Below are positions 14,818 to 21,881 of a stretch of 22,300 nt of DNA, one piece after another; the stretch's first letter is position 1, and each line of letters opens with the position of its first letter. The position numbers were made by a program, and so were the translations under genes. The notes under the pieces were generated by a model. It was not told the DNA's origin, did no database searches, and worked only from the letters and a program-made list of their open reading frames with translations. This stretch comes from DUEL01 sp964580565. Its GTDB lineage: Bacteria > Chloroflexota > Anaerolineae > B4-G1 > DUEL01. Location of the stretch: NCBI GenBank assembly GCA_964580565.1, contig CAZOLN010000031.1, positions 1-22,300 of the forward strand, in the 5' to 3' direction.

Positions 14818-14912
14818 GACGTTTGACGCTTCACGTTTGACGCTTGACGCCTGACGCTTGACGGGTGGCGTTTCACTTTGCCGTCCTTCAAGCGTCAAAC
14901 GTCAAGCGTCAA
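14818..14912. repeat. Heptamer repeat array with inverted arm (GACGCTT type)
   Basis: From 14818 to 14873 run eight consecutive 7-base units on the pattern GACGYTT (GACGTTT, GACGCTT, CACGTTT, GACGCTT, GACGCCT, GACGCTT, GACGGGT, GGCGTTT). After a 15-base gap the reverse complement appears as three units at 14889-14912 (CAAGCGTCAAACGTCAAG...), so the array can fold into a hairpin. It sits between cbiQ and cbiO and runs into the end of cbiQ. The 7-base period keeps no reading frame, so it is not coding except for the few cbiQ codons it covers. Confidence 0.85.
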
Positions 14913-15686
14913 CAGGAGAAGCGCTGCCAGTAACATCCCAACAAGCAGGCCGACGGCCCAGTCGACGCGGCGCAGGGAGGGCGGGGAGAGGGTTCGGACC
15001 GTGCCGTCGTACCCCCGGGCCAGCATCGCCAGGTAGATGCGCTCGCTCCGTTCGTAGGAGCGCAGGAAGAGGGTCCCGGCCATCGAGCCGGTGACCCGCG
15101 CGCGCCACGCTACGCTTCCCCCACCTTTCCCGTCGGGGGCGGCGGAGCGGGCCTCCCGCGCCTGAAGCATCCGCCGGGCCTCGTCGGCCAGGACGAAGAG
15201 GTATCGGTACAGGAAGCCGGTGATCGTCACGAGGACCTGAGGGACTCTCAGCGCGCGCATTCCCCAGAGGAGATCGGGGAAGGGGGTCGTCGCTGCCAGC
15301 AGGACCGCCGCCTGGACGGAGAGGTAGGAACGGGCGAGGATGGAGAGGAAGCGGAACACGCCGGCCTCGGTGATGGATAGGAGGAAGCCGGGGAGGGGTA
15401 CGCTCCAGAGCACCCTCCCCGGCGTGGAGAAGACGACCGTCAGCGCGGCCAGGGTGAAAGGCAGCGCAACGGCGCTCCGCCGTTGCACTCGAACCCATCC
15501 GACTCGAGAGAGAAACGTCGCCAGCAGGACCAGCCCCTCCAGCGCCCCGAAGGCGGCCCATTTTCGGTCGGGCACGAGGGCGGCGGTGAGGATGAAGAGC
15601 CCGACGAGGCTCAACTTCACCCTTGGGTCCAACCGGTGAACAGGGCTGCTCCCGGGGCAGTAACTGTCCAGGGCGTGGATGTGCAC
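14895..15686 (-). CDS. cbiQ: ECF-type cobalt/nickel transporter transmembrane protein CbiQ
   Basis: 263 aa T-component that couples CbiO to the substrate-binding CbiM in the membrane. The N-terminus HRLDPRVKLSL is typical of the family. Hydrophobic helices lie at about 22-40, 43-62, 72-88, 100-135, 150-168 and 240-260. The coupling-helix motifs are ARRMLQAREARS (about 170-181) and ERSERIYLAMLARGYDG (212-228). The start is GTG at 15686, six bases after the cbiM stop, with GGAGGCG inside the end of cbiM; no ATG start gives the N-terminal MHIHALD. The final residues LTLDV and the stop codon lie in the heptamer repeat, so the original C-terminus may have been replaced. Confidence 0.94.
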   Translation of the reverse strand: MHIHALDSYCPGSSPVHRLDPRVKLSLVGLFILTAALVPDRKWAAFGALEGLVLLATFLSRVGWVRVQRRSAVALPFTLAALTVVFSTPGRVLWSVPLPGFLLSITEAGVFRFLSILARSYLSVQAAVLLAATTPFPDLLWGMRALRVPQVLVTITGFLYRYLFVLADEARRMLQAREARSAAPDGKGGGSVAWRARVTGSMAGTLFLRSYERSERIYLAMLARGYDGTVRTLSPPSLRRVDWAVGLLVGMLLAALLLLTLDV

Positions 15687-15692
15687 TGCTGA

Positions 15693-16664
15693 CTACGCCT
15701 CCGCTGCCGACCGCCGCCGATACAGCGCGGCCACTCCCACGGCCAGCCCGAAGACGATGATCGTGCCCACCACCCCGGCGGCGATGGTCGCCAGGGCTTC
15801 GTTGGAGAGGCCTGGGAAGGTGTAGTCGGGGATCACCGCGTAGGGGGCTTCCTGGGCGGCCTCGATGAAGCCCAGGTCCTCCGCCACCCGCTCCAGCCCG
15901 TCGGGGTAGGGGGAGGCCAACGGGGAGAGAAGGGTCAACACCAGCGCTACCGCCAGCCCGGCCAGCACCCAGCGAAGGCCTCCGGCCGTCCCCGCCTGCC
16001 CTACCTCCACCAGGTCTGGCCGGGTCGCCGAGACCAGGGCCAGCGCCCCCACCGTGATCAGCCCCTCGCCGATGCCGATGAGGGCGTGGACCCCCGCCAT
16101 CGCCGGGAGGGCGATGCCGATGGGGGAGGTGCCGGAGAAGCCCAGTTCGATGGCGCAGGCCGCCGCTGCCACTATCACCGAGGTCCACGCAGCAGCGAAC
16201 CCGCCCACCAGCAATCCCCACCGCCGCTCGCCGGCCAGGAGCCGTACCCCGCGGTAGACGCCGTATCCCACCAGACAGGCGATGATGGCCATATTGGTGA
16301 TGTTCGCTCCCATCACCAACAGCCCCCCATCCTGGAAGAGCAGGGCCTGCACGGCGACCACGGTGGTCATCGTCAGGATGCCGGCCCACGGGCCCAGCAG
16401 GATCGCCGCCAGCGCGCCGCCGATCAGGTGGCCTGAGGTCCCTCCGGCGACGGTGAAGTTGAGCATCTGGGCGGCGAAGATGAAGGCGGCCAGCACGCCC
16501 ATCAGGGGAACCTGCCGCTCCCCCAGGGCCTCCCGGCTACGCCACAGCGCCAGCCCGACCCCGACGATGGCCACGATCCAGCCGATCAGGGCCACCCCCG
16601 GGCTGAGGAAACCGTCTGGGATGTGCATTAGGATGGGTGCAGGAAAGATGGCACGGAACAACAT
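15693..16664 (-). CDS. cbiM: ECF-type cobalt/nickel transporter substrate-binding protein CbiM with fused CbiN-like domain
   Basis: 323 aa. CbiM is the membrane S-component that binds Co2+/Ni2+ using the N-terminal Met-His amine and His side chains. Visible: MHIPDGFLSPG at 13-23, His79 in AGGTSGHLIGG, about seven helices to residue 248, then a CbiN/NikN-like extension with PDGLE (254-258) and a last helix (about 290-313), so no separate cbiN is needed. The best-supported start is ATG 16664 (GGAGGTGA just upstream), which puts 12 residues before the functional MHIPDG. Starting at ATG 16628 would give the canonical metal-binding N-terminus but has no ribosome-binding site. Second gene of the fur-cbiMQO operon. 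Confidence 0.94.
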   Translation of the reverse strand: MLFRAIFPAPILMHIPDGFLSPGVALIGWIVAIVGVGLALWRSREALGERQVPLMGVLAAFIFAAQMLNFTVAGGTSGHLIGGALAAILLGPWAGILTMTTVVAVQALLFQDGGLLVMGANITNMAIIACLVGYGVYRGVRLLAGERRWGLLVGGFAAAWTSVIVAAAACAIELGFSGTSPIGIALPAMAGVHALIGIGEGLITVGALALVSATRPDLVEVGQAGTAGGLRWVLAGLAVALVLTLLSPLASPYPDGLERVAEDLGFIEAAQEAPYAVIPDYTFPGLSNEALATIAAGVVGTIIVFGLAVGVAALYRRRSAAEA

Positions 16665-16742
16665 CGCTCACCTCCGTAAGGATTGGGGGTCCCTGAGAGA
16701 TCCTCGGGCTCGAAGACGGCGGGCGGGCGCCGCCTTCGTGGC
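16665..16742 (-). other. fur-cbiM spacer with GC-rich dyad
   Basis: A 78-bp spacer. It holds the GGAGGTGA ribosome-binding site of cbiM (16668-16675) and a GC-rich self-complementary stretch (about 16718-16737, GGCGGCG...CGCCGTC on the minus strand). No U-run and no cobalamin-riboswitch-sized leader is present, so read-through from fur is likely. Confidence 0.4.
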
Positions 16743-17189
16743 TCACTCTCCCTGATCTTCTATCTCTTCAGATCGACACGCTGCGCAGAGGCCGTAGATG
16801 GCGAAGTGTTGGGGGTGGCAGGTGAACCCGTACCGGGCCTGGATCTCTTCGAACAAGGTTTCGAAGGGGCCGATGTCGGCGTCGATCACCTGCCCGCAGT
16901 GCCGACAGACGAGGTGGATGTGGGGGCCGTGGCGGGCCGTGGCGTAGACCACCCGCCCGCCCCCCAGGTCGGCCCGGCTGGCCAACCCCTCTTCGACCAG
17001 GAGATCCAACGTCCGATACACCGTGGCCAGGTTGATCGCCCGGCTCTGCTCCCGCACCGCCTCCAGCACTTCCTCCGCCGTCATATGGCGGCCGCTGTGG
17101 GCGATGGCGTGGACGATCATCTCCCGCTGGGGGGTGATCCGGTATCCTCGTCGGCGCAGCGCCTGTAGAAACGTCTCACAGTGGGGCAT
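16743..17189 (-). CDS. Fur-family metal-responsive transcriptional regulator
   Basis: 148 aa. An N-terminal winged helix (about 1-85: LRRRGYRITPQREMIVHAI and the recognition-helix region INLATVYRTLDLLVEEGL) is followed by a dimerisation and metal domain with His87, His90, His92 and two structural-zinc pairs CRHC (95/98) and CAAC (135/138). First gene of the operon with cbiMQO and directly behind a consensus promoter, so it probably represses this Ni/Co uptake system when metal is replete, as Nur-type members do. Zur, PerR or Fur specificity cannot be excluded. I chose ATG 17189 over the TTG at 17210 because the family normally begins shortly before the LRRRGYRIT helix and the TTG start overlaps the candidate operator. 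Confidence 0.93.
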   Translation of the reverse strand: MPHCETFLQALRRRGYRITPQREMIVHAIAHSGRHMTAEEVLEAVREQSRAINLATVYRTLDLLVEEGLASRADLGGGRVVYATARHGPHIHLVCRHCGQVIDADIGPFETLFEEIQARYGFTCHPQHFAIYGLCAACRSEEIEDQGE

Positions 17190-17206
17190 TGCAATTGTTT
17201 CCAGTA

Positions 17207-17218
17207 GCAAATATTCGC
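17207..17218. promoter_or_regulatory. Candidate operator, 12-bp palindrome
   Basis: GCGAATATTTGC on the minus strand is a palindrome with one mismatched pair, at about +5 to +16 of the predicted fur transcript. A second GCAA half-site (GCAATTG, 17190-17197 region) lies closer to the start codon. The position and AT-rich core fit autoregulation by the Fur-family protein; binding is inferred. Confidence 0.45.
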
Positions 17219-17228
17219 AGGTGTCACC

Positions 17229-17256
17229 ATTATATCGGATCGGGGAGGGTTGTCAA
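17229..17256 (-). promoter_or_regulatory. Promoter of the fur-cbiMQO operon
   Basis: A perfect consensus TTGACA (17251-17256), 16-base spacer and TATAAT (17229-17234) on the minus strand, 40 bases before the fur ATG. Such a strong promoter fits a repressed gene. Expected start about 17222. Confidence 0.88.
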
Positions 17257-17303
17257 GTGTGGTTCCTGCTGTGAACGCCCAGGGTGGGGCGCGGTCATAC
17301 AGA

Positions 17304-17380
17304 ACCCTCCCGCAGGCCCCCGCGGCGCTGGCCGCCTCGATGGTTGCCCGGCCGACGCCGTTGGGGACCCGCGGGAGGGT
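17304..17380 (-). other. Long imperfect hairpin in the MFS-fur spacer
   Basis: The outer arms 17304-17313 (ACCCTCCCGC) and 17371-17380 are a perfect 10-bp inverted repeat that extends inward to about 18 bp with two mismatches. After a one-base offset an inner arm pairs again over 12 bp (10 matches, CGGCG-TGGCCG type). The whole 77-base segment thus folds into one long stem. It lies 39 bp past the MFS stop and 47 bp before the fur promoter; the rest of 17257-17419 shows nothing else. There is no U-run after it, so a classical terminator is not shown; a terminator, a structured RNA or a degenerate palindromic repeat are all possible. Confidence 0.55.
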
Positions 17381-17419
17381 CGATGTCGCTGTCGCAGGCA
17401 CGTGGGGCCTGCTGCTGCC

Positions 17420-18718
17420 TCACGCCATTCCGATCGCTCGGTTCTCCTCCTGGGCTGTTCGGATCCCCTCCTCCTCGTCCACGAGGGAGAGGAGGATGAT
17501 CCCGCCGACGAAGAAGACGATCAGGGCGATGATGCTGAGGCGGCTGGAGCCGGTCAACTGCCCCACCAGGCCGAACAGGAAGGGACCGGCGATCCCGGCG
17601 AACTTGCTGGAGATCTTGTAGAAGCCGAAGAACTCCGCGCTGCGGGCCTTGGGGGCCATCTGCCCGAAGAGGCTCCGGCTCAGGGCCTGGGTCCCGCCCT
17701 GCACCATACCGACCATGAAGGCCAGCGCCCAGAAGTGCCACGCCTGGCTCATGAAGTAACCCGCGATGGTGATGAGAGTGTACCACGCCAGCCCCAGCAT
17801 GATCGCCCGCTTGGTGCCGATCCTCTTGCCGAACTTGCCGAAGAGCAGGGAGAACGGGATGCCCACGAACTGGGTCATCAGCAACGCGCCGATCAGGTGG
17901 ATCATGCCGATGCCGATCTCCGACCCGTAGATGGTGGCCATCTTGATGATGGTGCCGATGCCGTCGTTGTAGAGCCAGAAGGCGAGCAGGAAGAAGAACA
18001 GTTGGCGGTACTTGCGGATCTCCCGGAAGGTCTGCCCCAGCCGACGGAACCCGGCCTCCACGGGGTTCACCCCCGCGCCGATGTCGCCGACGTAGGGGGG
18101 CGGCTCCGGCACCCACCGCAGAAGCGGGATGGTGAAGACCGCCCACCAGATTGCTACCGTCAGGAAGGAAAGGCGCGGCCCCAGGGTGCTGCCGGCCCAG
18201 ATGAACTGGATCATCACGATGTTGACCGCCAGGAGGAGGCCACCGCCCAGGTAGCCCAGTGCGTACCCTTTGGAGGAGACGTAGTCGATGTCGTCGGGGC
18301 GGGCGACGTGGGGGAGAAGGGCGTCGTAGAAGACGTAGGAACCGCCGATCCCCACGGAGGCCAGAAGGAAGAGCACGAGCGCCAGCAGCCAGTCCCCGGT
18401 GTCGATGAGGACCATCGCGGCGACGGCGGCGACGCCTATGGCGGCGAAGACCGCCAGCAGCCGTTTCTTGCTGCCGGTGTAGTCGGCGATGGAGCCCAGG
18501 ATGGGGGCCAGCACGGCGACGATGAGGAGGGCGATGGAGGTGGTGTAGGCCCAATAGACCGTCGGGAGGTTGCCGGGCAGGTCCGCCGCCACCACCTCCC
18601 TGAAGTATACCGGCAGCACCGCCGCCTCCACCGTGGTGGAGAAGGCCGAACTCCCCCAGTCGTACAAGCACCAGGCGTTGATGATCTTGCGATATAATCG
18701 ATCTGTTATCTCTTTCAT
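17420..18718 (-). CDS. UMF1/Atg22-like MFS transporter
   Basis: 432 aa, about 12 transmembrane helices, COG2270-like. The N-terminus INAWCLYDWGSSAFSTTVEAAVLPVYF is the typical start of this group, followed by the MFS loop after helix 2 (GSIADYTGSKKRLL), a family-typical YDALLPHVA segment and the matching second-half loop (LLFGKFGKRIGTKRAI). Homologues include vacuolar amino-acid effluxers and many uncharacterised bacterial permeases; the substrate is unknown. The frame is open to 18814, but ATG 18718 has GGGAGTGA upstream and gives the normal N-terminus. It is a single-gene unit; I cannot point to a convincing promoter, although the leader is AT-richer than its surroundings. Confidence 0.9.
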   Translation of the reverse strand: MKEITDRLYRKIINAWCLYDWGSSAFSTTVEAAVLPVYFREVVAADLPGNLPTVYWAYTTSIALLIVAVLAPILGSIADYTGSKKRLLAVFAAIGVAAVAAMVLIDTGDWLLALVLFLLASVGIGGSYVFYDALLPHVARPDDIDYVSSKGYALGYLGGGLLLAVNIVMIQFIWAGSTLGPRLSFLTVAIWWAVFTIPLLRWVPEPPPYVGDIGAGVNPVEAGFRRLGQTFREIRKYRQLFFFLLAFWLYNDGIGTIIKMATIYGSEIGIGMIHLIGALLMTQFVGIPFSLLFGKFGKRIGTKRAIMLGLAWYTLITIAGYFMSQAWHFWALAFMVGMVQGGTQALSRSLFGQMAPKARSAEFFGFYKISSKFAGIAGPFLFGLVGQLTGSSRLSIIALIVFFVGGIILLSLVDEEEGIRTAQEENRAIGMA

Positions 18719-18755
18719 GGCTTCACTCCCGTGAGATTCGATCCGCCGGGCGGAT

Positions 18756-18784
18756 GGGACAATAAACCGAAGTTGTGCTATAAT
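18756..18784 (+). promoter_or_regulatory. Promoter upstream of the metalloprotease region (extended -10)
   Basis: GGGACA (18756-18761; four of six match), 17-base spacer and TATAAT (18779-18784) preceded by TGC, an extended -10, facing right. Expected start about 18791, so the protease gene at 19003 would carry a leader of about 210 bases. Confidence 0.6.
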
Positions 18785-18793
18785 CTTCCCCCG

Positions 18794-18928
18794 ATGACCG
18801 TCGCGCGCTTCCATCCCAGCGTCCCGGTGACCTGTGAGGGGGGGTCAACGGAGAAGCCCCCTGCCCTCCGCATCTCGGTGGTGGAAAAGGGGCGGAACTG
18901 CACGATTTCTGTGACTGGCCGGAGGTAG
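18794..18928 (+). CDS. Possible small leaderless ORF (44 aa)
   Basis: ATG 18794 lies about three bases after the predicted transcription start of the promoter at 18756-18784, so it could be translated without a leader. The peptide starts MTVARFHPSVPVTC and has no recognisable domain, signal or membrane helix. It contains a GGGGGG/CCCCC hairpin-forming stretch (about 18837-18862). It may equally be just the untranslated leader of the protease gene. Confidence 0.25.
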   Translation: MTVARFHPSVPVTCEGGSTEKPPALRISVVEKGRNCTISVTGRR

Positions 18929-19002
18929 CCGATACTATACCCCATCTTCCCCTCCACGCAAACCGGATGCCGGTCGAAAAACTCAACCGTCGGAGGATTT
19001 GA

Positions 19003-20982
19003 ATGAAGGCTTACACGGTTTTGATCGTCCTGGGCCTGCTGTTCGTCGGTATGGCCTGCTGTTGCTGCGTGTCGTGGCTGCCGGACATCGATTGGGAGCG
19101 TTTCATCGAATTCCCTTCCCCAGACGCCTCTCCATCTGAGCCCACCCCCCACATCGTCTACGGGCCGGTGCCGGATACGGCGGCGGAGACCGAGACCCTG
19201 CTGGAGACCGCGGAGGTCCCGGTGCGCGACCTGCACGAACTGGCGATCCGTCTGAAGGGCCTTCCGCCGGACACCCCCCGCGTCGCCCCTTCGGGCTGCG
19301 CTCCCGATTGCCCCATCGGCACCCGCCGCCTCTTTCACGTCTCCAACGTCGATACCGACGAACAGTTCGACATCTACGCCGTCCTCCGGTACAAGACCGA
19401 CCATGTCTACATGTGGGTTGAGGAGGGGGTGGACGTCGATATGGAGGACCTTCGGGCCGCTGCCGACCTGTTTGAGGAGCATACCTACCCTACCAACCGC
19501 TCTTTCTTTGGCTCCGAATGGACCCCCGGCGTGGATGACGACCCCCATCTTTCCATCCTTCACGCCCGCAACCTCGGGGGCACGGTCGCCGGGTATTACT
19601 CCTCCGCCGACGAGTTCGTCTCCGAGGTCCGCGAGGATTCCAACGAGATGGAGATGTTCTACATTAACATCGAGAACATCAGCGTCAACTCCGAGTTCTA
19701 CAACGGCGTCCTGGCCCACGAGTTCCAGCACATGATCCACTGGTACAACGACCGAAACGAGGAGACCTGGCTGAACGAGGGCTTCTCCGAACTGGCTTCT
19801 TATCTCAACGGCTTCGACCCCGGCGGATCCGAGTACACCTTCGCCCACTGGCCGGACACCCAGTTGAACTCCTGGCCCGAGGGGCCCGGTGCGGCGGGGG
19901 CCAACTATGGGGCGGGGTACCTCTTCACCTCCTACTTCCTCGACCGGTTCGGCCCCGAGGCCACCCAGGCGCTGGTCGCCCACGACGAGAACGGCCTCGC
20001 CGCCGTGGACGCGGTCCTGTCCGATCTGGGGGTTGGGATCGACCACGTGGACCTCTTCGCCGATTGGGTGATCGCCAACCTGCTGGACGATCCCACCATC
20101 TACGACGGCCGGTACGGGTATCACGAGATCGATCCGCCCACGCCGACGATGAACGGCCGGTTCGACAGCGGCGACTACCCGCTGAGCCGGGAGACCACCG
20201 TCCACCAGTACGCTACCGACTACATTGAACTGGAGGGGGATCGTCCTCTGCTCTTCTCCTTCGTCGGCTCCACTCAGGTGGGGCTGATCGACACCCAGGC
20301 CCACAGCGGCCGGTATCTCTGGTGGTCCAACCGGGGGGACGATTCCGACATGACCCTCACCCGTGCCTTCGACCTCTCCGGGGTTTCCCAGGCCACGCTG
20401 GAGTATTGGTGCTGGTACGACATCGAGGAGGATTGGGATTACGCCTACGTGGAGGTGAGCACCGACGGTGGGCGAACCTGGGAGATCCTCACCACTCCCT
20501 CTGGCACCGGGACCAATCCCAACGGCAACTCCTTCGGCTGGGCCTACACCGGCCGGAGTGGGGGGGGCGAACAGCCGGAGTGGATCCACGAGGTGGTGGA
20601 CCTGAGTTCCTACGCCGGGCAGGAGGTCCTGATCCGTTTCGAGTACATCACCGACGACGCCGTGAACCGGCCCGGTTTTGCCCTGGACGATGTGGCGATC
20701 CGGGAGATCGGCTACTTTTCCGATTTTGAGGCGGACGGTGGGGACTGGGTGCCGGCGGGGTTCATCCGCCACGCCAACGTCTTGCCCCAGCGGTGGTTGC
20801 TCCAGATGGTCCTTTTTGGCCCGCAGACGACGGTACAACGGCTGGAACTTGAGCCGGATCAGACCGGGCAGTGGGAGATCCCGCTGGGGAGCGACGCTCG
20901 CCGGGCGGTGATCGCCGTCTCTGCCTACGCCCCCGTCACCACCGAGCCTGCCTCCTACCGGTACGAGATCACTTTTCCGTGA
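19003..20982 (+). CDS. Secreted or membrane-anchored zinc metalloprotease with immune-inhibitor-A-like domain
   Basis: 659 aa. A hydrophobic N-terminus (VLIVLGLLFVGMACCCCV, about 6-23) acts as signal or anchor; the Cys run resembles, but does not match well, a lipobox. A Pro/Glu/Thr linker follows. The catalytic region (about 110-390) contains HEFQH (His239, Glu240, His243) and, 16 residues later, NEGFSE (Glu259, Glu263), the gluzincin zinc-ligand pattern. A MAM/beta-sandwich segment (about 425-565: SGRYLWWSNRG..., YVEVSTDGGRTWE, FALDDVAI) is typical of M6 immune inhibitor A proteins. A final beta-rich domain closes the protein. It probably degrades extracellular proteins; a target is not predictable. 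GGAGG lies six bases before the ATG. Downstream murI is 61 bp away and could be co-transcribed. Confidence 0.92.
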   Translation: MKAYTVLIVLGLLFVGMACCCCVSWLPDIDWERFIEFPSPDASPSEPTPHIVYGPVPDTAAETETLLETAEVPVRDLHELAIRLKGLPPDTPRVAPSGCAPDCPIGTRRLFHVSNVDTDEQFDIYAVLRYKTDHVYMWVEEGVDVDMEDLRAAADLFEEHTYPTNRSFFGSEWTPGVDDDPHLSILHARNLGGTVAGYYSSADEFVSEVREDSNEMEMFYINIENISVNSEFYNGVLAHEFQHMIHWYNDRNEETWLNEGFSELASYLNGFDPGGSEYTFAHWPDTQLNSWPEGPGAAGANYGAGYLFTSYFLDRFGPEATQALVAHDENGLAAVDAVLSDLGVGIDHVDLFADWVIANLLDDPTIYDGRYGYHEIDPPTPTMNGRFDSGDYPLSRETTVHQYATDYIELEGDRPLLFSFVGSTQVGLIDTQAHSGRYLWWSNRGDDSDMTLTRAFDLSGVSQATLEYWCWYDIEEDWDYAYVEVSTDGGRTWEILTTPSGTGTNPNGNSFGWAYTGRSGGGEQPEWIHEVVDLSSYAGQEVLIRFEYITDDAVNRPGFALDDVAIREIGYFSDFEADGGDWVPAGFIRHANVLPQRWLLQMVLFGPQTTVQRLELEPDQTGQWEIPLGSDARRAVIAVSAYAPVTTEPASYRYEITFP

Positions 20983-21018
20983 GGCGATAGGCAAGAGGTG
21001 GATTGCAGCCCGCGTCCT

Positions 21019-21042
21019 TGCGACCTGCGACCGGTAACCTGC
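21019..21042 (+). repeat. Short heptamer repeat (TGCGACC) at the murI start
   Basis: Three consecutive 7-base units (TGCGACC, TGCGACC, GGTAACC) plus a partial TGC end one base before the murI ATG at 21044. The run occupies the place where a ribosome-binding site would lie. Confidence 0.6.
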
Positions 21043-21043
21043 T

Positions 21044-21865
21044 ATGGCCCTGATCGGCGTGTTCGACTCCGGCGTAGGCGGCCTTTCCATCTGGCGGGAG
21101 ATCGTCCGACAGCTCCCCCAGTACGACACGCTGTACGTGGCTGACCAGGCCCACGTGCCCTACGGCCCCCGGCCGCTGGCGGAGGTGCGGCAGTTCGCCG
21201 AGGAGATCGCTCGGTTCCTGATCGGCGAGGGAGCCCGGGTGGTGGTCCTGGCCTGCAACACCGCCTCCGCCGCGGCTCTCCATTACCTCCGTGCCACTTT
21301 CCCCCAGACCCCCTTCGTGGGGATGGAGCCAGCGGTCAAGCCGGCCACCCGGAACACGCGGACCGGCGTGGTCGGCGTCATCGCCACGCCGGCCACCTTT
21401 CAGGGCGAACTCTTCGCATCCCTTCTGGAGCGGTTCGCCACCGATGTCACGGTGCTCACCCGCGTATGCCCGGGGCTGGTGGAGGCGGTGGAGGACGGTG
21501 CGCTGGACACGCCCGAGACGGAAGCGCTGGTGCGTTCGTGCCTGGAGCCGCTTCTGGAGGCCGGGATCGACGAACTGGTTCTGGGGTGTACCCACTACCC
21601 CTTCCTGCGGCCGGTCATCGAGCGGGTGGTCGGGCCGGGGGTGGAGGTGATCGACCCGGCCCCCGCCGTCGCCCGACAGACGGGGCGGGTGCTGGCCGCC
21701 TGGTCCGTCGCTCCCTCCCCGAAGGGTCTCGCTCGCCACCGCTTCGCCACGACCGGCGATCCGGTCCGCTTCCGCTCGATGGTGGGGCGGCTGGTCGGTG
21801 TGGATGCGGAGGTGGAACCTCTGCGGTGGACCCCGGGAGGCCACCTGGAGCGGGCGATGGCGTGA
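21044..21865 (+). CDS. murI: Glutamate racemase
   Basis: 273 aa, normal length. It converts L- to D-glutamate for peptidoglycan synthesis in the cytosol. Both catalytic cysteines are present: Cys71 in ACNTAS and Cys182 in GCTHYPFL, with His184 next to the second. The N-terminal IGVFDSGVGGLSI (Asp8, Ser9) and the VPYGPR motif are also conserved. No ribosome-binding site is visible because a heptamer repeat abuts the ATG; the start is supported by the canonical N-terminus MALIGVFDSG. It may be translated from read-through of the protease gene. Confidence 0.96.
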   Translation: MALIGVFDSGVGGLSIWREIVRQLPQYDTLYVADQAHVPYGPRPLAEVRQFAEEIARFLIGEGARVVVLACNTASAAALHYLRATFPQTPFVGMEPAVKPATRNTRTGVVGVIATPATFQGELFASLLERFATDVTVLTRVCPGLVEAVEDGALDTPETEALVRSCLEPLLEAGIDELVLGCTHYPFLRPVIERVVGPGVEVIDPAPAVARQTGRVLAAWSVAPSPKGLARHRFATTGDPVRFRSMVGRLVGVDAEVEPLRWTPGGHLERAMA

Positions 21866-21881
21866 GGGGGGATCTCATCAT

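Noticed and set aside
14818..14912. CRISPR array
   Set aside because: Units are 7 bases, contiguous and degenerate, with an inverted arm; there are no spacers and no cas genes.
16665..17190. Cobalamin or NiCo riboswitch ahead of the cbi genes
   Set aside because: The fur leader is about 30 bases and the fur-cbiM gap is 78 bases without the conserved riboswitch cores.
17257..17401. Upstream part of a 94-codon minus-strand frame beginning at 17401 and running into fur
   Set aside because: It crosses the long hairpin and the consensus fur promoter, has no ribosome-binding site I can see, and is out of frame with fur.
18778..21129. 783-codon minus-strand open frame over the metalloprotease
   Set aside because: Antisense to a gene with HExxH, a signal-like start and a ribosome-binding site; composition typical of a shadow frame.
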